This document shows, piece after piece, positions 31,147 through 45,005 of a stretch of DNA of 64,000 nucleotides (position 1 is the first letter of the stretch; the number at the start of each line of letters is the position of its first letter). The stretch is from Rhynchospora pubera. Lineage: Eukaryota > Streptophyta > Magnoliopsida > Poales > Cyperaceae. The stretch spans positions 66,130,251 to 66,194,250 of the forward strand of contig CM051463.1 in NCBI GenBank assembly GCA_028095005.1, in the 5' to 3' direction. A program made the translations under genes and the position numbers. The notes beneath the pieces are model-generated. The model saw only the letters and a program-made list of their open reading frames with translations. It searched no databases and was not told the origin of the DNA.

Positions 31147-32127
31147 TCAAAGCCAATCAGGCATACGCCTAATCCCCATGGATGCAACATGCAACTCATG
31201 CGCGGCTCGAGACAAAGGCTTTGTCAGAGGGTCCGCTGTGTTCGCGGCACCGTCCACCTTCTTGACCTTGACCCATCCGTCATTGACCAACTGACGGATG
31301 AGATGGAATCGTCGTAGAATGTGCCTAGTCTTCTGGTGAGACCTAGGCTCCTTGGACTGAGCTATGGCTCCCGTATTGTCGCAGTAGATATCCACTGGAC
31401 CCGAGATGCTTGGAACCACTTCTAGCTCGGTCAAGAACTCCTTGATCCATACGGCTTCTTTTGCTGCTTCGCCAGCCGCTAAGTATTCTGCTTCGGTGAC
31501 GGAATCGGCCGTAGTATCTTGCTTGGAACTCTTCCAACTTACGGCACCACCATTAAGCAGAAATACAAAGCCGGACTGTGATTTGGAGTCATCTCGATCG
31601 GTTTGGAAACTAGCATCGGTGTAACCAGTTACAACGAGCTCTTGGTCTCCACCGTATACGAGAATGCTCTCCTTGGTTCTCTTGAGATACTTGAGGATAT
31701 TCTTGACTGCGGTCCAATGTGCCATGCCTGGGTTGGCTTGGTATCGACTAGTCACGCTAATCGGATGTGCCACATCGGGGCGAGTGCATAGCATGGCATA
31801 CATAATCGATCCGACTACAGATGGATACTTGAATCGCTTCATGTACTCCCGATCTGTCTCCGTTGTCGGACCTTGAGTATTGCTCAAGTAAATGCCATGT
31901 GACATAGGCAAGAATCCCTTCTTGGAATTCGCCATGTTGTGTTTTTGCAACACCTTGTCAATATATGCATCTTGGCTCAAATCTAACATCCTCTTTGATC
32001 TATCTCTATAGATCTTGATTCCTAGGATGTAGGCGGCTTCGCCCAAGTCTTTCATTGAGAACACTTTCTTCAATGAATCCTTGACTGCATTCAATTCGGG
32101 AATATCATTCCCGATCAAGAGTATATC
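31147..32127 (-). pseudogene. Outer Copia pol, C-terminal part (end of RT plus RNase H)
   Basis: The downstream fragment of the interrupted pol. It begins just after the YVDD box, continues through the end of reverse transcriptase (SMKDLGEAAYILGI, the NPGMAHWTAVKNILKYL block) and covers RNase H (TGYTDASF, SVTEAEYLA, YCDNTGA, KTRHI). It ends at a normal stop in the place expected for Copia, about 110 bp before the LTR. The frame has no internal stop. Bases 32123-32127 are one copy of the nested element's target duplication. Leaving out the guest and one duplication copy, the two pol pieces total a multiple of three, so the gene was apparently intact when hit. Confidence 0.93.
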
Positions 32128-33890
32128 TGTTAGGAAGTGTGCTAATTTTCATCTTTATGCTAATTACCAATTAATTAACCAAGCAAACATAGCACACACA
32201 AGATCTAGTACACAAGCTATTCAAACACACGAGAAAAAGGGGAAATCGATACCTCCCGCGAAATCGTATTCGCGGGGCTCGACCAAGGCATGGGAATCGA
32301 TGGCGTGCCTTCTCCACCGTCTCCACCACGTCTCGTAACCGCCCTCGAGTCCACCAAGGAGGATTAATCACGTTCTACAAGGTACGTGCTAGCATACCCA
32401 AAGAACAAGCCTAATCCCTATGGTTTTCTCTCTTGCATCAACCAACAAACTTGATTTAGTGGAGAGAAAATAGCTCAACACATGAGCAAAAGAGAGGGAG
32501 AGAAGAGGAAGGTGGCGGCCTAGAATGGGAGGAAGAGAGGAGAGAGAAAAGTCTAGGTGGAGGCTCTCATAAGTGGTCCTTATATAGAGCACAAAACCTA
32601 ATTGACCTCTTGCATAATTACAACTATGCCATCCAACCTACCACCATAAATGGCTGCCACGAAATGGGCCTTTATGGGCCATTAAACCCCTTCATTTGGA
32701 CCATTAATTCATATAATTAAGGTCCCTCAACTTTGCTCTTTAATTGGGCTATATATTTGCTATTTAAATAACGGCCCAATTAATCAATATAACCATTTAT
32801 ATTGATAAGTGTTGAACTAAATTAATTATTAACTCATTAATAATTATTTTAGGATTAGTTAATGCATTAATTTATTTCTATATGATCCATTGACTTAATT
32901 AATTATAACGGTTCGCAACGGTATATAATTAATTAATCAATCTTATCATATTTCCACAGAACCTACTGCTGTGAATAAATAAATAATGCACTGTGTGATT
33001 AATGTCCTATTTGTGTGACCCTTTGAGGATTTATGCTATGTTGGCCATGGAATTAAATCGTTATTCAATTCCAATAATCATAAGCGGTATCTAGCAACAC
33101 GTTATGACTCCCAATTCGCATAAATAGTGTACTGCTACAATATTTCAATCCTGCATAAGAGAATAAATATGTTTCTCTATTTTGATTCTTATGTCGCACG
33201 ATATCATCGTATAATCCAAGATAGGAATGTGTCATTCTTGCAGATTATACGTTTCTTGATCTAGAGATAATTGTATAAAGTTGCATGCAAACAATCTATC
33301 TCCATCAAGGGGCCCAAACAGATATCGTCACTCACTAAGTGAATTAATGAGGGACATACGGTTTTCTTGATGATTAACTTTTCCCCGCACAATTCAAGAG
33401 AACATAAATAAAGTCCGTATAGCAGCCCTTGTCGGGAATCAGCGGTAGACAGTATTTATTGAACCTATCCTCATGTGGAAAAGATAAACATCTCAAACTT
33501 AGAACCAAAATCACAACGAAATAAACAATGACACATAACACAATCCATATGTTTATTTCGATGGGTCAAGTCCTGTGCTATGTTCCATAACATACACATA
33601 TGCAACTAAGTTGGTAACTCTTTACCTATGATTAGTAGAACTTAATCATCACTTAACTTGCATACTAATCTTTTATGATAATTAATGTTCCTTGTTAATT
33701 ATCAAGATTATGGACCGTTTAGATTTATTATTGTCATTCTAAAGAATGATCAACAGAGATCTACAATTCAGATCCTCAACCTGAATGATCTGTCAATAAT
33801 AAACCTAGGAACAGATGATAAAATCTCATCCAAAACATAAACTAATAATTAAGTCATTAAATTATTGACTTCTAGGACACAACTCTAACA
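32128..33890 (-). repeat. Inner Copia 3' LTR
   Basis: 1763 bp, near-identical to 40055-41817. Its U3 half (about 33010-33750) closely resembles that of the outer element (about 30160-30870), while the transcribed part is more diverged. Confidence 0.96.
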
Positions 33891-33904
33891 ATCTCCCACT
33901 TGGC
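33891..33904 (-). other. Inner Copia polypurine tract
   Basis: Same sequence and position as in the outer element (minus strand GCCAAGTGGGAGAT). Confidence 0.9.
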
Positions 33905-34049
33905 CTAGAGTCAATCAGTAGTGACTTCTAGCCAACGAAGAATTGAGAACAATGTCATATATCTACATATATACATGTCTCGGACCTCAAAATAAATAAT
34001 ACGCTTATAGCTAGTTACTCATACGTCCACCACGTATGGATGCATAACT

Positions 34050-37000
34050 GCATCTCGTATACTGCTCAAGGTAGAGGTCGTGCTAGAGTGTTCGCTGTGT
34101 TCGCGAACCTATCCAAAAATTGTTTGACTATATATATATATACTCCTATATATATTCTTGATCACCATCATATGATATCAAGTGATATCGTTATAGATCA
34201 TATTTGAATCTCCAATGTAACATTGGGCTCTTAGGAGTAAGTTATGGTTCGAGATGCTTAGAACCATAATAACTCAACTAAGAAATCGATCCGAAATAAA
34301 CTTCTTTTATTGCTTCACAAGTTGCTATGTATTTTGCTTTGGTGACGGAAACGGTTGTAATATTCCATTTAGAACACCTTCTAAATTTACAACACCACCT
34401 TTTAGCAAAATACGTAGTTCAACTGTGATTATATCAATCTTTCGAAAAACTAGCATTAGTGTAATTAACTTACACGAGCTCCTTTTAAGAGATGAAACAT
34501 TATATCACTCTTTCTCATAAGGTACTCGAGGATATCCTTGACTATCGTCCTAATGTGTCTCTCTTGTATCCATTCGACAACTGTTTGTCATATCTTTTGG
34601 ATACTACACATTGGGGCATATGCATAAATATGGCGTACACAATGAAACTCATAATGAAGGAATGCTTGAACTATTTCATGCACTTTCTCGAATCGAGTTG
34701 CAATAGACCGAGTTAAAACACTCAAGTCATGCCATGTGACGTATAGTTAGACATCCTTTCTTGGAGTGTAACTTTCGTGTTTCTAGAACACTTCGTCAAT
34801 ATATGCATATTTGCTCAAACCTAACATCCATCATAATCTATCTTTATAGATTTTGTTTCCTAGGATTAGGTGATTTCGCCCAAGTTCTCATTTGAGAAAG
34901 CATTCTCCAAAGAGATCTCGACAATATTCATTTTCTTAATGTTAATGTTATTCCCAATTTAATGAATTGTTATCTTGAACAATACAAGTAATACAATTAT
35001 GCTCCCACTGAATATCTTGTTTATACAAGATACTTTTGACGAAGTTCAACTCCTTGACTTCCTTGTCAAAACTTTTATTCCAATCTCCACAACACTTGCT
35101 TTAATCCATTTATGGATCCTTGAAGCATGCGTATGTTTTTAGCAATACATAAAACCTCGATTTGTGTCAAATGCACAACATCATCCTTCATTCATACGAA
35201 GAAGGCGGTTTTATGTGTTTTTTCATATATCAATATATATGAAATACAACTATTGCTAGAATGATCTTTATTGACTTTTACATAGCCACAAGCAAGAGGT
35301 TGTGCTTTGTACGTAGTCAACTAGTCATCGACTTAGACATAGCTACAAGCGAGAAGCCGCGCTTTGTACATAGTCGATTTGTTATCCATGTCGATCTTTC
35401 CTTTTGAAGATCTAAAACGTTCTTGATGGATTGCTCCTTCATGAACGTCAACCAAGGTCTATACCTTGTTGTTATACATGGATTTTATTTAAAGATCATA
35501 TGAATTCAAACCATATATGTGGAATCGGATCGTTCCATCGTTTTTCTTGTTTATCAACGGATTCTCATATGCTAAGTTTGAGAATGTCGTGAAGCCAATG
35601 CACCAAACGGCTTAGGCAATCAACTCTCGTTGATCTTTTGTAGGACTGGTACTTGAGGTTCATGAACTACTTCCACAATGAATTGTTGAACGAGTTCTTG
35701 ACTCCTCATATATTCCATGAGTTTCTCGAATCATCATCAACTCGTGATATGGTTGAGTCCTCATTGGAAGGAGCGTACTATTAAACTTCTTTTCAAAACA
35801 ACTTGTGAATGAAGTTCCGCTCAACTCCCACTAAGCACCATGTATGGAGTGACAAGTTTCCCATAAGAGTACTTCTTGTAGTGACGCATAAACTCCTTTA
35901 ATGCTCACTTTACTCCCACTACTTCTTCTTGAGAATTTCAATTCATCAAGACTACATTATGATTAGCAACAACTACTTTGTTCTTATCATATTCGTGGAA
36001 GTAGTGCCTTTTAATATAAAGCATCCTACAAATATATAGTGTCTTATTTGGTTTAAGCTTACAAGTCCACAATACTTGAAATAAGCTTCTCAACACCAAA
36101 TCTCGAGAAGTATTATACTTAGAGATCAAAATCTCGTAAGAAACCTTCCTCAATAGACTTTGATGGAACACCATTCAGTGTAAACAATATTGTCCTCAAA
36201 CATAATTCCCTAATACGAGTCGAATAAGTCAATTTGATTTATTATCGATCGAACTATACAAAATATTGTTCGATACCTCCATTCTTGGACACATTATTCC
36301 ATAATGTTCCTCATGGAGTGAGTTATGAAACTATTTTCATACTCTTTAGATAATACTTCAAATCATATGACTTAACTACTTATTCGCCACGATTAATTGT
36401 AAGACTTTTCTTTTTCCTTGAACGGTCTTTTTAACTTCACACTTGAACTCCTTTGAACTAGTCAAAAGGTTCATACTTATACCTTATCAAATAGATATGT
36501 TAATATCTACAATGATCGTTGGTTAAGTAGTAAAGTATCAACAACCTTTCATTGCACAAGTACTTATTGGTCTTTATACATCGATATGTATAAGTCCTAA
36601 TCAAGTCACTTGTCCTTAAACCTTTGTAGGTTAAAGGCGCTTTTGTCATTTAACAAACATGATTCGCATATCAATCGATTTGAAATCGAATTGAATTTCG
36701 AGCTCTACGTTACGTAGACTCTCATAATGCGATTCTCGTTTATATATGTGACTAAGCGGTTATATATAACATGAAAGTCAAATACTTTATGTCAAGTCTT
36801 ACGCATCCTATTTGTCATTCATAACTTGTTTATCTATTTCAAGCAAATTCCATCAAGATGCATGAAATCATATAAACAAATTCATAATAAAAGAACTTGT
36901 CTTTTATTAAACATAGTTATCCATCATCAAATATGAAATGAAGACGCTATGAGAGATTTTAGAATTAAGGTATGCAACCTTCAATTCCTAAACAAACTCT

Positions 37001-37930
37001 TAATAAAGATAACTCTACGTATTCAATGGTAATGACTTAAATGAATAAGTCATCTCCTATACGGAGTTTACTTTATATCTCTCGAACATTCTCTTATTCT
37101 TCATTGCCAACACATTTCGTTAAATGCGAGCATATGAACTAGTATCAAGTTACTAGTGTAAATTAGAGATAGTGAGATAGTTTGAACGACAAATACACTT
37201 TAGGATTAGAATATTTCTAATCGTCACAATCATGGTACTTCGGACAACCTTTCAAATGCCTCCCTATACGGCAAATGAAACATCTCATGTGACACATGGT
37301 CATAAATGAGGGTCTCGAAAATTTCAACTCATACCTTAGTGAAGTATTTCTTGAATACTTAACCAATTACCTTTTTGCATCAACAATTGTGCGAAGAAGG
37401 TAACATTATATCCTTTATAATTCCAAAGAGATCGTATGACAATATCAACAATCCTTGATATCGGAGATTAATATCTCTAGTCATCAATTAGCTACTTAAA
37501 TCTTTCGATTTGTAAGCCAATGAAAACGTTCATGTATCCTTTTATAAAAGAAGAATCTCTTGGTCAACTCATACTCTTTATACTCGATCATAAATGATGG
37601 AGTTAATATCTACTTTCTCCAAGAACACTTTCTTGAGTAAGTGGATGAGAGCGTACGAGTTAGATCTAGTCCATATGAATTCTCTAATTCAAAGGTCTAG
37701 AAATTTTAAATGAGGATATTAGCCATACGCTTTATTAAATAACTTTTCGCCAAAAGTCAATCAATCATCGCGTTGCTACGTTCGGGTAGTTTGAGGAAAG
37801 TTTTGGGAATTGACATACTCAAATTTCTCTTCACTAAGATCATGTCTTAGGAATCGGTATTACTTCTTTCAAGTAACTACCTTTTAGAAACGAGTTTGTT
37901 CATTTTTTAAAGATTGATCGCAACAAAATT
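34050..37930 (-). pseudogene. Decayed gag-pol of the inner Copia element
   Basis: No frame of useful length survives, but the nucleotide sequence follows outer gag-pol in order: 34250-34480 parallels 31410-31640 (RNase H), 34500-34640 parallels 31680-31790, 35010-35120 parallels 41850-41970 (RT), about 35920-36010 parallels 42800-42890, and 37100-37170 parallels 44035-44105 (protease region). Substitutions and small indels are spread evenly and stops are in all frames. The region is also A/T-enriched compared with the outer gene. It therefore cannot supply proteins; movement would need enzymes from a relative. Confidence 0.85.
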
Positions 37931-40040
37931 AACAATTTTAACATCTATAACAAAATCAATTTACGGTCATTTAGTTTATGCAATTGTTTTATTTATAACA
38001 AATAAAACTCCCACTATATTTATTTAATGTCCCTAATATAGTAGGTTTTCCAAGATCCCTATTTTCGTTGAGATGGTGCTAGCGTCGGCGTGACACCAAA
38101 ACAACTAGATAAGGTAGGTTCTCCAACCAATCAATCCATATGATTCTTGGTTTGTGAAATATCACATGTATATCCACAAACTTTGCCCCGATGCCCAATC
38201 CGATTAGAAAACATCGTTAAGTAACCTTTCTCTATTTGCTCCTAGTAAATCCGATTTACACCCCGACACGGATGATGGAACACGATGTCCCGCGTCGGCG
38301 AGAATGCATCAATGAACGATCATACACGTTAGAAGGGGATAGAGAGAAGGAGGGCGATTTAACTTAATCATGTTTTGTTTGGGACAATCAATTAAGTGAC
38401 ACTTGTATGGTGGTCATGTAAGCATACACCCATACCTAGCCTATGACAATTCATAGCAATCACAAGCAATCACATATAAGCATCTCATAGTTGTGGGTTT
38501 GTATGGCTCTCGCTTGCATTAGTTTCGCCACATCGTCCATGGAGCAAAACTAATCTAATCCTTGCCCTCCCACTAAATTCTATAAGGATCTAAATCCTAT
38601 ATAAAATAAAGGTGCAAAATACATGTGAAAACATCCTATTCCCTTCCTATCCTTAGGGGCATGCAAGCCTCACAAGTTACATAAAAAATTAATCAACGAA
38701 TTAATTAATTAATGGCACCAAAGGCCGCATTACAAACATTCACACATGCATTCAAATACAACCACAAGGCATTGAGTCTTGAGCCATACTAAACCCACTA
38801 TCCACCTACAAAACAAAGTTAGCACATACAAGCACTTTGTTTCCAATTAACGATTTTCAAGCATCTTTGCGTATCGTTTGCTATAAGTAAATTCCGTGTA
38901 CAAATTCTCAATTTTAAACAACCAAACTTGTTTAAATTCATTTAGAAAGTTCTTTCAACATCCCATAACAGAAAGGAGATCAAACAAGGAGTTTTCTAAT
39001 TAATTTCAACTAGTTTGAATACTTAGAAAAACAGTAATTTATTAAAAAACGTAACTAATGGAATCCAACAAAAACAACAGTTTTCGGTCTCCAAAAATTC
39101 TCAAATAAATTACTTAAGCTCCTTATCATAATTGTGATTACCAGTAAAAAATTCAAGAAGAGATCTTAAACCATCTGGGAGAATCAAAAATGACAAATCT
39201 CTTACAAGTGCACGAAACACCGTTATGAGATTTTCAGCTTATCCTCTCAACCATTTGGTCTGTTAGACCACCTTCTATCCAGTTTTTATATATACAATAT
39301 ACATAGAAAAACTTGTTTAGACTACAGGCTATCCATTCATGAAAAGAAAACAACCAAGTTCAGTTCAATAATATTAAGTTACAGCCTAAACAATCAACAA
39401 ATTCTGTACTGGAACAGACTGTCAATCGAAAGGTTTTAACCTAGTTGAAGGTCCAAACTTCCACGAAAAATTATGAAATTAATTTTCCCGGAATCCTAAC
39501 TCAAAATAGAACAATTCCATTTAAACAGAATTTTTAAAGGAGTTCTCAGTTGGTACAGTTTATTAGAACAATCGATTTGCTCAACAAACTGGATCTGACA
39601 AGATCTTCCTTTTCATACTTGAAAAACCCACTAATTAATCCGAGTCATGCAACAAGTTATACATGCTCAGAAAGAGCTTCAAGTCCTCTTTAAATCTAGC
39701 CATAGAATACTGGTACTTATATTCAAAATATAAATCTTTCAAGCCATTCAAACAGGACAGTGCAAGCAAAAACTGGTTCTGCGCACTGTCGCCGTTTTAT
39801 TCACAGTAAATCCATACTAATTCAGAAAAATGTGAATCCAACGACAAAAGAATCACAATCCACAGATCTACAACTTTCATGTAGATGGAAAGATCTTCCA
39901 GAGAACTTATCACATCCAAAAACGCGAAATAACACAGAAAATACCATTTCCAGACAGCAAACAAACGCATCATCTCTACTAATCCATTAATTAGCCAATT
40001 TCTCTTAATTAAGTGTTAAAATAGCTTAAGTACGACCATG
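37931..40040 (-). other. Inner Copia leader region
   Basis: About 2.1 kb between the decayed gag and the primer site. From about 38490 to 40054 it is closely similar to the outer leader at about 45510-47081, much more so than the gag-pol portions are. This is where dimerisation and packaging signals would be expected. Confidence 0.75.
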
Positions 40041-40053
40041 TGCTCTGATACCA
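40041..40053 (-). other. Inner Copia primer binding site (tRNA-iMet)
   Basis: Minus strand TGGTATCAGAGCA, one base inside the LTR; complementary to the 3' end of initiator tRNA-Met, the standard Copia primer. Confidence 0.95.
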
Positions 40054-40054
40054 C

Positions 40055-41817
40055 TGTTAGGAAGTGTGCTAATTTTCATCTTTATGCTAATTACCGATTA
40101 ATTAACCAAGCAAACATAGCACACACAAGATCTAGTACACAAGCTATTCAAACACACGAGAAAAAGGGGAAATCGATACCTCCCGCGAAATCGTATTCGC
40201 GGGGCTCGACCAAGGCATGGGAATCGATGGCGTGCCTTCTCCACCGTCTCCACCACGTCTCGTAACCGCCCTCGAGTCCACCAAGAAGGATTAATCACGT
40301 TCTACAAGGTACGTGCTAGCATACCCAAAGAACAAGCCTAATCCCTATGGTTTTCTCTCTTGCATCAACCAACAAACTTGATTTAGTGGAGAGAAAATAG
40401 CTCAACACATGAGCAAAAGAGAGGGAGAGAAGAGGAAGGTGGCGGCCTAGAATGGGAGGAAGAGAGGAGAGAGAAAAGTCTAGGTGGAGGCTCTCATAAG
40501 TGGTCCTTATATAGAGCACAAAACCTAATTGACCTCTTGCATAATTACAACTATGCCATCCAACCTACCACCATAAATGGCTGCCACGAAATGGGCCTTT
40601 ATGAGCCATTAAACCCCTTCATTTGGACCATTAATTCATATAATTAAGGTCCCTCAACTTTGCTCTTTAATTGGGCTATATATTTGCTATTTAAATAACG
40701 GCCCAATTAATCAATATAACCATTTATATTGATAAGTGTTGAACTAAATTAATTATTAACTCATTAATAATTATTTTAGGATTAGTTAATGCATTAATTT
40801 ATTTCTATATGATCCATTGACTTAATTAATTATAACGGTTCGCAACGGTATATAATTAATTAATCAATCTTATCATATTTCCACAGAACCTACTGTTGTG
40901 AATAAATAAATAATGCACTGTGTGATTAATGTCCTATTTGTGTGACCCTTTGAGGATTTATGCTATGTTGGCCATGGAATTAAATCGTTATTCAATTCCA
41001 ATAATCATAAGCGGTATCTAGCAACACGTTATGACTCCCAATTCGCATAAATAGTGTACTGCTACAATATTTCAATCCTGCATAAGAGAATAAATATGTT
41101 TCTCTATTTTGATTCTTATGTCGCACGATATCATCGTATAATCCAAGATAGGAATGTGTCATTCTTGCAGATTATACGTTTCTTGATCTAGAGATAATTG
41201 TATAAAGTTGCATGCAAACAATCTATCTCCATCAAGGGGCCCAAACAGATATCGTCACTCACTAAGTGAATTAATGAGGGACATACGGTTTTCTTGATGA
41301 TTAACTTTTCCCCGCACAATTCAAGAGAACATAAATAAAGTCCGTATAGCAGCCCTTGTCGGGAATCAGCGGTAGACAGTATTTATTGAACCTATCCTCA
41401 TGTGGAAAAGATAAACATCTCAAACTTAGAACCAAAATCACAACGAAATAAACAATGACACATAACACAATCCATATGTTTATTTCGATGGGTCAAGTCC
41501 TGTGCTATGTTCCATAACATACACATATGCAACTAAGTTGGTAACTCTTTACCTATGATTAGTAGAACTTAATCATCACTTAACTTGCATACTAATCTTT
41601 TATGATAATTAATGTTCCTTGTTAATTATCAAGATTATGGACCGTTTAGATTTATTATTGTCATTCTAAAGAATGATCAACAGAGATCTACAATTCAGAT
41701 CCTCAACCTGAATGATCTGTCAATAATAAACCTAGGAACAAATGATAAAATCTCATCCAAAACATAAACTAATAATTAAGTCATTAAATTATTGACTTCT
41801 AGGACACAACTCTAACA
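40055..41817 (-). repeat. Inner Copia 5' LTR
   Basis: 1763 bp, followed by ATATC at 41818-41822. A minus-strand TATA-like CTATATAAGG lies near 40506-40515. Confidence 0.96.
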
Positions 41818-44800
41818 ATATCATCAACATATAGAACAAGAAACACAACCACGCTCCCACTAAACCTCTTGTAGACACAAGGTTCCTTTTCACTTTGAGA
41901 GAAGTTCAATTTCTTTACTTCCTCATCAAAGCGCTTGTTCCAACTCCTTGATGCTTGCTTCAATCCATAAATGGATCGCTGAAGCTTGCATACTTTGTTA
42001 GCATTCTTTGGATCCACAAAACACTCGGGTTGTGTCATATACACATCCTCTTCCAAATTTCCATTTAGGAAGGCGGTTTTGACATCCATTTGCCAAATCT
42101 CATAATCATAGAATGCGGCAATTGCTAACATGATCCGAATTGACTTGAACATGACGACGGGCGAGAAGGTTTCTTCATAGTCAATACCATGAATTTGCTT
42201 GTAACCTTTCGCTACAAGTCGTGCTTTGTAAATGGTCAAGTTGCCATCCATGTCGACCTTTCTCTTAAAGATCCATTTGTTCTCAACGGGTTTTACTCCG
42301 TTGGGAAGGTCAACCAAGGTCCATACCTTGTTGTCATACATGGATTGCATTTCGGATTCCATGGCTTTTAGCCATTCCTTGGAGTCGGGTTTCTTTCTCA
42401 TGTCATCAATGGTCAAAGGCTCATCGTTCTCCATGACGAGTACGTCGTGCAAATCTAAATATCTTATAGGTGGACGACTTGGCCTTGCCGATCTTCGTAG
42501 GGTAGAAGTTTGAGGTTCTTGAACTTGTTCCACAACGGTTTGTGGACTTTGTTCTTGAACTTCAAGTGAAGGTGCTTCCTCAACATCATCGACTCGCGAT
42601 ATGTTTGAGTTTTCATTTGAGGGAGCTTGTTCGTGAACCTCTTCTTCCACAACAACTTGTGGAATGGGTTCGGCTACAATCTCATTCGGTGCATCCACAT
42701 TTTGTGCAACCTCATTTGGCACCATATTGGGAACAACTACATTGCCTACTTGAGGCATGCTTTGTTGTTGCGGTTCTTGAATTTCTTCAATCACCACGTT
42801 GCTCCCACTACTTCTTCTTGAGAGAAATTCTTTCTCCAAGAACACACCATAACGAGCAACAACTATCTTGTTCTCGTTGCGGTTATAGAAGTGGTAACCC
42901 TTCGTTTCCTTAGGGTATCCTACGAAATGACATTTGTCCGATTTGGGTCCAAGCTTATCGCTCACTAGCCTTTTCACATAAGCTTCACAACCCCAAATCT
43001 TGAGAAACGACATGCTTGGTTTCTTCTTAAACCAAAGCTCATAGGGCGTCTTCTCAACGGACTTTGATGGAACACGGTTTAATGTAAAAGTTGCGGTTTC
43101 AAGGGCGTATCCCCAAAAGGACATAGGCAAATCGGCTTGGCTCATCATTGATCGAACCATGTCAAGCAAAGTTCGATTCCTCCTTTCGGATACACCATTC
43201 CATTGTGGTGTTCCGGGTGGAGTGAGTTGTGGAACGATTCCACACTCCTTTAGATAGTTGCCAAACTCATGGCTCAAGTACTCACCACCTCGATCGGATC
43301 GTAAGACCTTGATCTTTCGACCAAGTTGGTTCTCAACTTCATTCTTAAATTCTTTGAACTTGTCAAAGGATTCGGATTTGTGACGCATCAAGTAGATATA
43401 CCCGTATCTACTATGATCATCGGTGAATGTGATGAAGTATGAATAACCACCACGCGCACAAATGCTCATAGGTCCGCATACATCGGTATGTACAAGGTCT
43501 AATAAGTCATTTGCCCTTGTTCCTTTGTGAGGAAAAGGCGCTTTGGTCATCTTTCCCATCAAACAAGATTCGCATGTGTCAATTGGCTCGAAAGCGAATT
43601 GATCCAAGAGACCAACGGTTTGTAATCTCTTGATGCGTTTCTCATTGATATGACCTAAGCGGCAATGCCACATCAAAGTTGCATTCTCATGTGAAATCTT
43701 ACGTTTCCTATTGTCATTCTCAACACTCAAGATAAGTCCGCTAGAATCAAGCACATAAAGACCATTTAATAAATGCGCATCACAAAAACGAACATCATTT
43801 CGAAACAAGGTCAACAACTTGTTCTTTATTACAACATCAAAACCATCCATGTCCAAACAAGAGATAGAGATAATGTTTCGAGTGATAGAGGGAACCAAAA
43901 ATACATCTTTTAGTTCCAACACAAAACCGGAAGGTAAAGTTAAATCCACGCTCCCAATGGCCATAGCGGAGATGCACGTGCCATTCCCGACGCGGAGTTG
44001 AACTTCACCTTTCTCGAGCCGCCTCCTATTCTTTAGGACCTGCACATTTCGACAAATGTGAGCACACGAACCGGTATCGAATACCCAATCGGTGTTAGAG
44101 GTAGCGAGAAGGGTTTCGATGACAAATATACCTGAAGAAGAAGGTTGGACGGTTCCCGCCTTCTTGTCGGCAAGGTACTTGGGGCAGTTTCTCCTCCAAT
44201 GACCCTTGTTGCTACAATAGTAGCAAACGGTCTCGGGAGTGGCCGGGTTCTTCTTCTTCTTGGAACCCACGGGAGCACCCTTGGCCGAACCTTGGGGCGT
44301 CACCGGGCCTTTGCCCTTCTTGGCTTTACGGCCTCGCTTCTTGATCTTCTTGCTCTTGTCACTCACGGCAAGAACATCCTTTGGGCCCTTCTCCTTCTTG
44401 AGACTATCCTCCGTCTCAACGAGCATGTTTTGGAGATCATCTATGCTCTTGTCCATGCCATTCATCCGGTAGTTCACAACAAAACCGGTGAAGCTTGGAG
44501 GGAGGGAGTTGAGAATGAAATCTTGAATCGCACCCGTAGGAAAGGGCGTATCAAGCTTTTCAAGCTGCCGAAACAACCCTGCCATCTTCATGACGTGTGG
44601 CCCGACTTCATGACCCTCCGCCAAGCGAGTGTTGGCGACGGCCTTGATGAGACGGGCCCTTTCGGTGCGGGCCTTGGTTTGGAACATGTTCTTGAGACGA
44701 GTGATCATTTCAAACACTCCATAACCACTATCGATGAACTCCTTTTGGAGTTCCGATTCCATGACCGCAACCATCAAGACCGACATCTCCATGTCGTCAT

Positions 44801-45005
44801 TGACGTGCTTCTCATATTCCTCTTGCTTATCCTTTGGATCGGTGTCCTTAGGAGCAGAGGGAATCGGAGTGGAGAGGAGGTACTCCCTTTTCTCAAACCT
44901 AAAGGCAAGCCTTAGGTTGCGGTGCCAATCCAAGAAATTAGCACCGTTAAAGGCGAGTTTCTCTTTCTCAAGAAGAGAACGAAGCGTTAAAGAGGAGGAA
45001 GACAT
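41818..45005 (-). pseudogene. Outer Copia gag-pol, N-terminal part (gag to RT YVDD)
   Basis: The open frame runs from 45005 to the nested element's edge. In order: gag (LAFNGANFLDWHRNLRLAF near the start, residues about 1-230), CCHC knuckle near 259, aspartic protease DTGS near 306, integrase HHCC finger beginning near 443, integrase core (HTDVCGP near 506, LRSDRGGEY, WNGVSERRN carrying the D, D and E), then reverse transcriptase (about 880-1063; ARLVAKGY, QMDVKTAFLNG, YGLKQASR) up to YVDD. The last five residues of the uninterrupted frame come from the inner LTR. No other lesion was seen. The start is chosen because the LAFNGxNFxDW block normally lies close to the Copia gag N-terminus. Confidence 0.94.

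Larger units (their letters stand above)
32128..41817 (-). mobile_element. Inner Copia element nested in the outer one, non-autonomous
   Basis: Two 1763-bp LTRs (32128-33890 and 40055-41817) with TGTTAG...CTAACA ends, flanked by ATATC (32123-32127 and 41818-41822). It has the same purine tract and iMet primer site as its host and the same orientation. By eye about five LTR differences, so it is young, yet its gag-pol region has no usable frame. It is related to the outer element throughout: U3, leader and the remnants of pol all align in order. Confidence 0.95.

Noticed and set aside
32171..32371. 66-67-codon frames repeated at 40098-40519
   Set aside because: Same reason: duplicated LTR sequence with no coding signature.
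44145..44915. 256-codon plus-strand frame inside the Copia gag region
   Set aside because: It is opposite the conserved gag and zinc knuckle coding sequence, which explains its openness.
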